64,000 nt of DNA from Shewanella sediminis HAW-EB3. GTDB lineage: Bacteria; Pseudomonadota; Gammaproteobacteria; Enterobacterales; Shewanellaceae. The translations under genes and the position numbers were made by a program. The notes below the pieces were generated by a model that did no database searches, had not been told where the DNA came from, and saw only the letters and a program-made list of their open reading frames with translations. How positions within the stretch are numbered: the stretch's first letter is position 1; each line of letters begins with the position of its first letter. This document shows, piece by piece, positions 28,620-37,023 of the stretch. The stretch lies in assembly GCF_000018025.1 (NCBI RefSeq), contig NC_009831.1, positions 744,001 to 808,000 on the forward strand. Direction: 5' to 3'.

Positions 28620-28868
28620 GGTGATTCCTTATGTTTCAGGTTTTAGGTTTTAGGTTCGAGGCTCTAGGCTCTACCCTCGCAACTCGTGGCTAATACCTCG
28701 CAACTCATGCCCAATAGCCAAGATATCAACATCAACTAGAGTTGATTTCTAATATTAAAACATATTTCTTATAATTTAGCATTTTCACCCCGGCAAGGCT
28801 TGTTTAAGCCAGTATGGTGATGATATTTTAGCGGCAGTTTTTATATATCATCTTTTTGGAGTTATCCC

Positions 28869-29036
28869 ATGAACGTAGATCAGCATTTGAAAGTAGCACA
28901 ATGGCACATCGAACAGGCTCGTCTTCATGCAACAAGTGAGCACGCTTGTGGCTGTCCGGCTAACGATCACGATCAAAAAGCGATCGATGCCGTTGAAGCT
29001 AACCTAATTCTTGAAGAGAAGACTTGCTCTCTGTAA
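28869..29036 (+). CDS. small Cys/His-containing cytoplasmic protein, 55 aa
   Basis: Starts MNVDQHLKVAQW, with TGGAG seven bases before the ATG, and ends KTCSL. It contains EHACGCPANDHD, a CxC flanked by His and Asp, and one further Cys near the end, suggesting a small metal- or redox-linked protein. There is no signal peptide or membrane segment. A clear intrinsic terminator follows about 45 bases after the stop, so this is a complete short transcription unit. I do not recognise a named family. Divergent from the HTH-cupin gene, which might regulate it (inference). Confidence 0.75.
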   Translation: MNVDQHLKVAQWHIEQARLHATSEHACGCPANDHDQKAIDAVEANLILEEKTCSL

Positions 29037-29079
29037 GTTGATTCTCTCTGCCGAAGCCTATTCGGCAAGTTGAAATATA

Positions 29080-29114
29080 AAACGCCTTACTCTCTGTAGT
29101 CAGGCGTTTTTTTA
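29080..29114 (+). terminator. intrinsic terminator after the 55-aa gene
   Basis: AAACGCCT (29080-29087) pairs with AGGCGTTT (29102-29109) and runs into seven T. A second small hairpin, TGCCGAA/TTCGGCA, lies just upstream (29049-29067). Confidence 0.85.
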
Positions 29115-29255
29115 TGCGTATAGCACTAAATTAGCGAGTTAATGTGCACTTGATTGTTGAACTCGGAGATAAAAATCGTTGAGGCTGCAACTAATACCTC
29201 TTCTGTGGGTCTAGATATGTAGCTAAATTTTATTGTAAGGTCTGAGTGTTCGCTT

Positions 29256-29678
29256 GTGATTCAACGTATCGTGCAACTACTTCTATTGATAGCCTTAGTT
29301 GGGCAGAATTTTATCTCTCCGGCTTTAGCGGTGCATGACCTGTTACATACAATTAAAACTACCGGGGAGGAAGTGCGACTTATATCTCCTGGTGCCTCTT
29401 CAGCTATCTCTTCAGTGAGTTCGTTCGACAGTTCAACGGCATTAAATCCAAGCTCGATAAACCAAGGCACGTCAGGCCTTAGTGCTTTTCAATGCGCAGA
29501 AGCGTGCACCATGTTGGCGAGCGGTCACTGTGTTAGCCACTGTGTGTCCCTGACCGGTATATTTATCGAGCCTTCATTAACAAAGTACCGTCCCGGCAGG
29601 AGTCCACAAAACAATGTGACACTCTGGTCTGCTCAAACCACAGATTCCTTACCGATTAAACGTCCCCCAATCGTTTAA
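29256..29678 (+). CDS. exported Cys/His protein of unknown function, 140 aa
   Basis: Begins with GTG (VIQRIVQLLLLIALVGQNFISPALAVHD), a signal peptide. A Ser-rich middle is followed by a cysteine/histidine cluster, CAEACTMLASGHCVSHC, in which four Cys and a His could bind metal or form disulfides. The tail is Pro/Arg-rich. It recalls the small exported metal-handling proteins seen beside metal transporters, including the one at 417-704, but I cannot place it in a family. The ribosome site is weak (TAAGG, far upstream), so the exact start is uncertain. The next gene is also a small exported protein. Confidence 0.6.
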   Translation: MIQRIVQLLLLIALVGQNFISPALAVHDLLHTIKTTGEEVRLISPGASSAISSVSSFDSSTALNPSSINQGTSGLSAFQCAEACTMLASGHCVSHCVSLTGIFIEPSLTKYRPGRSPQNNVTLWSAQTTDSLPIKRPPIV

Positions 29679-29879
29679 CTTCAATCTATATTCAGAGTTA
29701 GTCACTGTTTTTATAGTAAAAAGCAGTAAATCCAACTCTGAGTTTCAACCTGATTATCTACCCGTTTATCAAACAGGTATGTATCAATTTGCATAAAATT
29801 TGATTCATTTGTTCACTGATGATGTAAATTACCTTAAGCTGTATGTTAATCATTTGTGGTCAAAAGATTGGAGTTCTAT

Positions 29880-30170
29880 ATGAAGATGTTAACCAGCGTG
29901 ACCTTATCTGCCCTACTCGTATTTGCTGCAGCACCTGTTTTTGCCGAGAAGCCCGATTTCTCAAAGACGAATGCGGCCAAGGCAAGTTATGATTTTTCTC
30001 AAAATAAACCTGCGTCAGGCAATCAATTACAACGAGCGTCAAGCCAACACGATTTTTCCAAAACTCTGGCTGCGACAAGCCAATATGATTTTTCAAAAAA
30101 TCAGCCAGCTATACATAGCGAGCCTCAACCAACTACACAGCACGACTTCTCTAAAACTACAGCATTCTGA
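29880..30170 (+). CDS. small exported DFSK-repeat protein, 96 aa
   Basis: Signal peptide MKMLTSVTLSALLVFAAAPVFA, with TTGGAG seven bases before the ATG at 29880; an in-frame start 24 bases earlier lacks a ribosome site. The mature part (about 74 residues) is built from five short repeats centred on DFSK or DFSQ (PDFSK, YDFSQ, HDFSK, YDFSK, HDFSK) joined by Asn/Gln/Thr/Ala-rich linkers, so it is probably unstructured and hydrophilic, lying in the periplasm or outside. No known family recognised. An intrinsic terminator follows, so it is probably well expressed as its own unit. Confidence 0.8.
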   Translation: MKMLTSVTLSALLVFAAAPVFAEKPDFSKTNAAKASYDFSQNKPASGNQLQRASSQHDFSKTLAATSQYDFSKNQPAIHSEPQPTTQHDFSKTTAF

Positions 30171-30257
30171 GAGGAGGGCTAATCGCTAATAGTTAGCCTC
30201 TAATAGTTAATAGATAGCCTTTATGTAAACACAGAGCGATAAGCTTGCAAGAGATGA

Positions 30258-30294
30258 AACAGCCAAGAGTCATGAACTCTTGGCTGTTTTTTAT
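30258..30294 (+). terminator. intrinsic terminator after the DFSK gene
   Basis: Perfect 12-bp stem ACAGCCAAGAGT (30259-30270) with ACTCTTGGCTGT (30276-30287) running into TTTTTTATT. Confidence 0.9.
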
Positions 30295-30298
30295 TGTC

Positions 30299-30470
30299 TG
30301 GACATCTTGTAATAGAGAGTTATGCCTGCTTCCCATGGGTCGATGATGTTCCAGACATCATTACGGCATTTCCTACATCCCTGTAGGTCATGGTTAACAA
30401 TCTGCTTTGTGTCAGGAACACTTATGCCTGTTTTCCAGGGATGGATAGAAACAGGCGTTGTGTCCGGAAC
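30299..30470. repeat. dispersed intergenic repeat directly after a terminator
   Basis: Opens with GGACATCTTGTAATAGAGAG; a related sequence, GGACTTCTTGCAAAAAAGAG, starts at 36804 after the groEL terminator. The rest has internal echoes (TTATGCCTG twice, CCAGGGATGG, CCCTGTAGG). Non-coding in both strands apart from short chance frames. Confidence 0.5.
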
Positions 30471-30471
30471 T

Positions 30472-30825
30472 CTAGGCTTGTTCAGCTTTATCCATTCCAT
30501 GACCCAATCGATAAGAGTCTATGACCCCCACAAACCAGGCAAAGATAAATACCATGGTGGCGATATTAATCATACTTGCTTGAGAAGGAGGGGGGGCTTG
30601 CGTGATCAATGGGTAGATGACGCTGAGGTCCAGCGGTAGTTCACCGCTTAAAATTCTATCGGATATCTGATGGGCCCTTTCGACGGCCTGATTGAGCAGG
30701 TATAACAATCCACTGAGCATGGCGACCGAGATAAGTGTCCCCGTGGTGTATTGTTTCAGGTAAAAGTGACCGCCGCCGGGGCAGACAAAGGCCGAGATGA
30801 GTGCGGCCTTAATGGCTTTGTTCAT
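30472..30825 (-). CDS. small membrane protein with TM2-like N-terminus
   Basis: 117 residues with three likely membrane segments. The N-terminus AALISAFVCPGGGHFYLKQYTTGTLI resembles TM2/DUF5683-type proteins (PGxGHFY turn, then a second helix). The middle is a loop with QAPPPSQAS and the last segment is MVFIFAWFVGVIDSYRLGHG. Function unknown; likely inner membrane. It lies 91 bases downstream of the exported 164-residue protein gene in the same direction and may share its transcript. Confidence 0.7.
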   Translation of the reverse strand: MNKAIKAALISAFVCPGGGHFYLKQYTTGTLISVAMLSGLLYLLNQAVERAHQISDRILSGELPLDLSVIYPLITQAPPPSQASMINIATMVFIFAWFVGVIDSYRLGHGMDKAEQA

Positions 30826-30916
30826 GTTGTTACTCTTGTCTATAAGCTCTTGTCTATAAACTCTTAGCTATAAGCTTGCTCTTAAGTAATAAGCTGGATA
30901 TGACCCCAAAGGTCGA

Positions 30917-31411
30917 TCACTCCAGATCGATGCGGCGGATAGCCTGGGTTAAAAACGCTGCTCTTTCAATGAATTTTGTCTTGGCGGTAGCGTCCCTGGT
31001 GGCATCGAGCTGACTCTGCGCCCCCGATAACTCCTGAACCAGCCAGCCTCGAATCATCACATAATAACGCGAATCGGTGCCATATTGGGTAATGATTTTA
31101 AGTGAGTCCGGCTCATCGGGTGAGGCAATAGCCCGAGACAGTGCCTTAACCATGACGCCTATCTTATACTCTTCACTGTTACTCTTTTCTACCCCACTGC
31201 CTTTAACCCCATCACTTTTAATCCCACTTTCTTTAACGAGAGACACTTCGCTTAAAGGCTTATCATCTTCTGATTCAGCAGTCGATGTGAAGACGGGTTC
31301 TTGTGCCGACAGATAGGAGGTGATTGAGATACCCGCAAAGGCCTGTGATGGGAGCAGGCAAGTGAACGACAGGGTAAACGCGACTGCTGTTTTGGCTGAG
31401 GATCTCATCAT
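30917..31411 (-). CDS. exported protein of unknown function, 164 aa
   Basis: Signal peptide MMRSSAKTAVAFTLSFTCLLPSQAFAG. A low-complexity Ser/Lys/Glu linker (about 45-80) is followed by a helical C-terminal half (MVKALSRAIASPDE, YYVMIRGWLVQELSGAQSQLDATRD, ERAAFLTQAIRRIDLE). No family recognised. The repeated VKxSGxKSDGVKGSGV wording in the linker suggests slippage-derived expansion. It precedes the TM2-like membrane protein gene in the same orientation. Confidence 0.65.
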   Translation of the reverse strand: MMRSSAKTAVAFTLSFTCLLPSQAFAGISITSYLSAQEPVFTSTAESEDDKPLSEVSLVKESGIKSDGVKGSGVEKSNSEEYKIGVMVKALSRAIASPDEPDSLKIITQYGTDSRYYVMIRGWLVQELSGAQSQLDATRDATAKTKFIERAAFLTQAIRRIDLE

Positions 31412-31518
31412 TAGTCAGGTTCTCTATTTTCTCTCTTAACGGGAGGGGAAAATGTTTAAGTAGAGAAACAATGTAACTCACTGTTTGAGCCGCTGACAAG
31501 CTTTATGGAGGGGAGGGA

Positions 31519-31597
31519 GTGGCCACTAACTAAGCTACAGGTATAGTTAGTGGTAACTAACTATACCTGCTGGCATAGGAATAATATGGCCACTAAC
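31519..31597. other. perfect 14-bp hairpin bracketed by direct repeats
   Basis: CAGGTATAGTTAGT (31538-31551) and ACTAACTATACCTG (31556-31569) are perfect inverted copies around GGTA. TGGCCACTAAC occurs on both sides (31520-31530 and 31587-31597) in direct orientation. There is no T-tract, so it is not a terminator. It could be a small repeat element or the footprint of one. Confidence 0.6.
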
Positions 31598-31636
31598 AGA
31601 TGAAATGGTGTAAAAGGCCGATGAACACTAAACCGA

Positions 31637-32035
31637 CTAGTTGTTTTTCGCGCCTTCATCGATCCACTGTTTAATGGTCGTTATCTGATCGCTGCTCAAT
31701 GGCTCACCTTGTCCCTGAGGGTATTTATCATCATGGTGCGGCGGCATCTGAATCTTAGTGTCTACCTTATGATCTATCACCAGATAAAGCGTGCTGGAGG
31801 CGGCGCTTCCAGGAACGACGACAGCACCGAGCCGGGTTCCCTGCATCAGCTGAGCATAGTTAGTGAGCTTCAACTCGGTTTGTTGCGTGCCCTCGCCGGA
31901 ACCGGAGTGGCAGCTAACACATGAGGCCTGCAATATCGGCATAACCTGACTATCAAAACTGACGGCGCGTTCGCAACCGGTTAACAGCACCGGCAGGATA
32001 AGTGCGGATACGACTCCGCATTTCTTAATTAACAT
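31637..32035 (-). CDS. c-type cytochrome-like lipoprotein
   Basis: 132 residues with lipoprotein signal (VLLTGC, lipidated Cys21). One haem-binding motif CVSCH lies at 39-43, and MPPH near residue 98 could provide the distal Met. The sequence ends with SSDQITTIKQWIDEGAKNN, the pattern of the 'planctomycete cytochrome C' type domain, in which the motif is followed by LKLTNYAQLMQG. It would be a periplasm-facing, membrane-anchored haem protein in electron transfer; its partner is unknown. It stands alone, which is common for the many small cytochromes of Shewanella. Confidence 0.82.
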   Translation of the reverse strand: MLIKKCGVVSALILPVLLTGCERAVSFDSQVMPILQASCVSCHSGSGEGTQQTELKLTNYAQLMQGTRLGAVVVPGSAASSTLYLVIDHKVDTKIQMPPHHDDKYPQGQGEPLSSDQITTIKQWIDEGAKNN

Positions 32036-32219
32036 TTTCGCCTCCTGTACTCATACCAATTCCGTAAAATCACAGACAGCTATTGTGATGAACTAAGAAC
32101 TCTATCTATCAGTATAGTTGGCGATATCTGTATTTTCTGTTTAGCTTAACAATTGCCTGTAATGCGCAGTGGCAATGAGAAATTGAGTGGCAAGAGAAGG
32201 TTACAGAGAAGGTTTGAGC

Positions 32220-32260
32220 TCCCGAGGTTCTAGGTTCTAGGAGCTAGCCGCTCCTCGACT
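32220..32260. repeat. CTAG-rich intergenic sequence
   Basis: Three CTAG within 25 bases (ggttctaggttctaggagctag), the same style as at 9885-9940. It lies just beyond the qnr-like gene end. Confidence 0.5.
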
Positions 32261-32275
32261 CCTCGCCCCTCAAGG

Positions 32276-32932
32276 CTATTCCGGTGTGACGATAATCCCT
32301 AATGGACTCAGCAGTTGTTCCTGTTGCCATTGGTTTATCATGACTCCCTCGAGTTTTACATTACGGGGATCCAGCCCCTCCAGTTCAACCCGGCATAGAT
32401 TACAGCCCTCGAGTTCGAAGGTGCCCCATTGGGATGATGAAAATTCGCCGCCACTGAGATCTGAGCCCTTCATAGATGCACCGATAAGCGTGGCGCCATG
32501 CCAGCGGTTGTCCATCAGCTCACACTTTTCCAGCAAGGCGCTCTCGAGGTTGGCATAGGCCAGATTACAGGCGGTGATATAGGCGGAGCAGAAGAAGGTC
32601 TTGTGAGTGATGTGATTGGCAAAGCTGGCTCTACCGAAGTCGGCGCCTTGCAGGTTGCACTCTCTAAACTCGATGCCGAAGCATTTGGCGCCGGTGAAAA
32701 GCGCCATGCTCAAGTTGCAGTGCTTGAAACTCGCATTGGTTAAGGTGGCGTAGTTGAAATGACAGGCTTGGCTTTCGCCCTGCTCGATAAACTTGCAGTT
32801 GATGAAGCTGGCATCGGTGAGATCGGCGCGGCTGAAGTCACAGCGGTAAAACTCGCAGCGCTCAAAAATCGCATCCTGCAGATCGTCTTCACGAAAATTG
32901 CTATCGATGAAAGTTTGGTTTGTAGCCTGCAT
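32276..32932 (-). CDS. qnr: Qnr-type pentapeptide repeat protein (copy 1)
   Basis: 218 residues, exactly the Qnr length. The sequence is built from pentapeptide repeats A(D/N)LxX throughout (DFSRADLTDASF, CNLQGADFGRASF, GSDLSGGEF), forming a right-handed beta-helix. Qnr hallmarks are present: the CHFNYATL first loop area, FRECNLQGADF, YITACNLAYANL, GLDPRNVKLEGV and the C-terminal WQQEQLLSPLGIIV. Qnr proteins mimic DNA and protect gyrase and topoisomerase IV from quinolones. This copy is more diverged from QnrA than copy 2 at 43553. It starts 60 bases after the MATE gene on the same strand, so the two may form one operon. AGGA precedes the ATG. Confidence 0.88.
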   Translation of the reverse strand: MQATNQTFIDSNFREDDLQDAIFERCEFYRCDFSRADLTDASFINCKFIEQGESQACHFNYATLTNASFKHCNLSMALFTGAKCFGIEFRECNLQGADFGRASFANHITHKTFFCSAYITACNLAYANLESALLEKCELMDNRWHGATLIGASMKGSDLSGGEFSSSQWGTFELEGCNLCRVELEGLDPRNVKLEGVMINQWQQEQLLSPLGIIVTPE

Positions 32933-32992
32933 GGTGTTCCTATCCTGTTAGAAGCCGCTGAGGGCTACTCTTTATTTTATAAGACGCTGAGG

Positions 32993-34357
32993 CTACTTAC
33001 TTTCTACGTCTGGCTGAGGGCTCTTTTCGGGTTCAGAGACCTTAGTTGCCAGAATATAGCAGGCGATCCCCATGATAGTGTTCGTGATCGGTAGTGCCAA
33101 TAGTAAGCCTTTCACTCCACCTAAATAGGAGCCCAATGCGGCTAACGGCAACATGATCAGAAACAGTCGACACACATTGAGAACAAGCGAACACATGGGC
33201 CTGTGATAGGCGTTGAGTGAGGTTGCCATCAGAATAACGATGCCGAGCGGACCATAGGCGGCCGGTAGCATTAAGATGTAGAAGGTTAACCACTCTATGA
33301 CTTGTGGATCACTACTGAAAATATGCGCGATGGGCTCGGCAAAAAACCATAACGGCAGGTACAGCAAGGTTTGAAATACCAGCACAAACCTTAGCGATAG
33401 CAGCAGCGCTTCACGGGCGCGTTCGGTCTGCCCGGCTCCCAGGTTTTGTGCGATAAAGGGCACCAGACTAGAAGAGAGCGCCATCACGACGATCAAGAGT
33501 ACCGATTCCAGCCTTGTACCGGCACCGAAGGCGGCAACGGCACCATGATCGATACGAGCCAGCATGGCCATGATCATGGCATTAGCCAGTGGGTTTAACA
33601 GGTTCATCAAGGCCGCAGGCTGAGCGATATGAGCCAACTGCTTCCAGTTACACCTGAGTCTGCTCAAATTAAGTGCTGCAAACTCCACCAGGTGGCGCTT
33701 GAATATCAAGAGGTAACTTGACAGCGACAGGGCGACGACCCAGGAGATCACGCTGGCAATGGCCGCGCCTTGGATCTCTAAGCGCGGGAAGGGTCCGATC
33801 CCGAAGATCAGTAAGGGGTCTAAAATTAGGTTTATCAGTGCTGCCAGCATCATGATCTGCGCCGGAGAGTGGGTATCACCGGTGGCACGCAGCCCCTGAT
33901 TCCCTACCATGAGTAGCACTAAGATAGGGGCGCCCAGATACCAAATAAGCATGTAATCGTAGATCAAAGGCAAGCTGGCTTCATTGGCGCCAAGCAGAGT
34001 GAACAGCGGGCCGATACACAGGCTACCTAGCAGGGAGATTAATGCAGTTAAAAAGAAGGTAAGCAGCAGTGAGTCATGCAAAAATACCTTAGCTTTCGGT
34101 GCTTGTCCGCTGCCGATAAGCCGGCCTAAATTAGTCGATACCCCGGCACCTATGCCTATGGCTATGCTGGATATAACTAAGGTTACCGGGAAAGTAAAAC
34201 TGATCGCAGCCAGTGATTCTGTACCTAATTGGCTGATAAAAAAGGTGTCGACGAGGCTGAACCCCAGAACGGTTAAGATACCAATCAGGTTTGGGAGGCT
34301 CATATTTAGCAGTACACGACCAATTGGCTGTGTAAGCAGCCCGTGTCTGTCTTTCAT
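32993..34357 (-). CDS. MATE family multidrug efflux transporter
   Basis: 454 residues with 12 predicted membrane segments in two homologous halves (LLNMSLPNLIGILTVLGFSLVDTFFI near the N-terminus; AALMNLLNPLANAMIMAML starting the second half). MATE proteins export cationic drugs by sodium or proton exchange, and several members carry fluoroquinolones. It is directly followed on the same strand by a qnr-like gene, which makes a quinolone-related pair plausible (inference). It is divergent from groES. The C-terminal tail is charged and short (SEPEKSPQPDVESK). Confidence 0.9.
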   Translation of the reverse strand: MKDRHGLLTQPIGRVLLNMSLPNLIGILTVLGFSLVDTFFISQLGTESLAAISFTFPVTLVISSIAIGIGAGVSTNLGRLIGSGQAPKAKVFLHDSLLLTFFLTALISLLGSLCIGPLFTLLGANEASLPLIYDYMLIWYLGAPILVLLMVGNQGLRATGDTHSPAQIMMLAALINLILDPLLIFGIGPFPRLEIQGAAIASVISWVVALSLSSYLLIFKRHLVEFAALNLSRLRCNWKQLAHIAQPAALMNLLNPLANAMIMAMLARIDHGAVAAFGAGTRLESVLLIVVMALSSSLVPFIAQNLGAGQTERAREALLLSLRFVLVFQTLLYLPLWFFAEPIAHIFSSDPQVIEWLTFYILMLPAAYGPLGIVILMATSLNAYHRPMCSLVLNVCRLFLIMLPLAALGSYLGGVKGLLLALPITNTIMGIACYILATKVSEPEKSPQPDVESK

Positions 34358-34459
34358 GGGGAAGTCTTGCCTAGTCTACAGAAGGAGGGCAATTCTATCA
34401 GGATTGAGTCTGCTTTTATAAACCGGAGTTAAAAAAAATGACATTTTTTTTGTAAAGGC

Positions 34460-34488
34460 CTTGGAACTGGGCCCTATAACCCCCATAT
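34460..34488 (+). promoter_or_regulatory. sigma-32 heat-shock promoter of groESL
   Basis: CTTGGAA (34460-34466), a 14-base spacer and CCCCATAT (34481-34488) match the sigma-32 consensus CTTGAAA-N13-15-CCCCATNT with one mismatch. It lies about 100 bases before groES. Confidence 0.88.
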
Positions 34489-34588
34489 ATCGAACATCAA
34501 GCGATAATAATTTCAGTGTAAATTGTTGTCGAACTTAATAAAAATGCCAACCTTTGTTGGGCTAAAAAATCATTAGGAGCATCCATAG

Positions 34589-34879
34589 ATGAATATTCGT
34601 CCATTACATGACCGCGTTATCGTTAAGCGTTCTGAAGTTGAATCAAAGTCAGCTGGTGGCATCGTACTTACAGGTAGTGCAGCCGAGCAGTCATCACGCG
34701 GTGAAGTTCTTGCAGTAGGCAATGGCCGAATTCTTGAAAATGGTTCTGTACAGCCACTTGACGTTAAAGTGGGTGACATCGTTATCTTCAACGAAGGTTA
34801 CGGCGTGAAGAAAGAAAAAATTGATGGTGAAGAAGTTCTGATCCTTTCAGAATCTGATCTAATGGCTGTAGTGAGCTAA
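34589..34879 (+). CDS. groES: co-chaperonin GroES
   Basis: 96 residues, the normal size. It begins [27 protein letters not shown]; the mobile loop (about 17-34, containing GGIVLTG) binds GroEL, and the roof loop and [15 protein letters not shown] follow. It forms the seven-fold lid of the folding chamber in the cytoplasm. TTAGGAGC lies just before the ATG. First gene of the groESL operon behind the sigma-32 promoter. Confidence 0.98.
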   Translation: MNIRPLHDRVIVKRSEVESKSAGGIVLTGSAAEQSSRGEVLAVGNGRILENGSVQPLDVKVGDIVIFNEGYGVKKEKIDGEEVLILSESDLMAVVS

Positions 34880-34907
34880 ATCACTTCGTTTAGACATTTT
34901 TCCAATG

Positions 34908-34931
34908 CCTATGGTTTCGATAAACCATAGG
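34908..34931 (+). other. hairpin in the groES-groEL gap
   Basis: CCTATGGTTT (34908-34917) and AAACCATAGG (34922-34931) pair perfectly around CGAT. There is no T-tract; the likely roles are mRNA processing or 3'-end protection of groES, but that is inference. Confidence 0.7.
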
Positions 34932-34938
34932 TAATTAA

Positions 34939-36612
<1,674 letters not shown>

Positions 36613-36762
36613 TCTAACTGGTCTAAATCGGTGATAACTGCGTTGCTTCACCACTCGTTTAAGAAACACTAAACGTCGTGGTAAAGCGCCTTGTTCTAAC
36701 CCGATTTATCCTACGTTAGATACTTTGCTGGTCTAAAGCTTAAAAGCCTAAGCCAAACGAAT

Positions 36763-36798
36763 AAAAGCCCCGATACTTAACAGTATCGGGGCTTTTTT
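36763..36798 (+). terminator. intrinsic terminator of groESL
   Basis: AAAAGCCCCGATACT (36763-36777) and AGTATCGGGGCTTTT (36782-36796) form a perfect 15-bp stem ending in T6. Confidence 0.95.
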
Positions 36799-36803
36799 GT
36801 ACA

Positions 36804-37023
36804 TGGACTTCTTGCAAAAAAGAGTTATCCCCGCAGTATATGGATGTACTTGGAGGGGGTTTGTGTCTGGAGTATAAGCTCCAGCATATTCGCAGCCTTA
36901 ATGTAGGAACGGCTTTAGCCGCGAAGCTCTTCTTCCAGCGGGAATACCGTCATTCCAGGGATGCTTTTAGCCGGCATCTAGTGACTTTGAGGCTAATGGG
37001 TTTTGCCCCTTTTATCCGAAGTA
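36804..37023. repeat. dispersed and REP-like intergenic repeats
   Basis: The first 30 bases match the repeat at 30299 (GGAC-TCTTG-AAAAGAGTTAT). Further on, TGTAGGAACGGCTTTAGCCGCGAAGC (about 36903-36928, quoted here only as the words AACGGCTTTAGCC and GCGAAGC) is a REP-type palindrome whose TTTAGCCGCGAAGC core recurs near 41717. Non-coding. Confidence 0.55.

Noticed and set aside
30322..30639. Open frame of about 105 codons on the plus strand
   Set aside because: It lies across a dispersed repeat and antisense to the TM2-like gene, has no ribosome site and no family-like sequence.
32050..32085. Possible solo MITE end (ATACCAATTCCG)
   Set aside because: Only one end, with no inverted partner within 300 bases; may be chance.
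32933..33000. SOS (LexA) box before qnr copy 1, as in qnrB
   Set aside because: No CTGT-N8-ACAG pattern found there or before copy 2.
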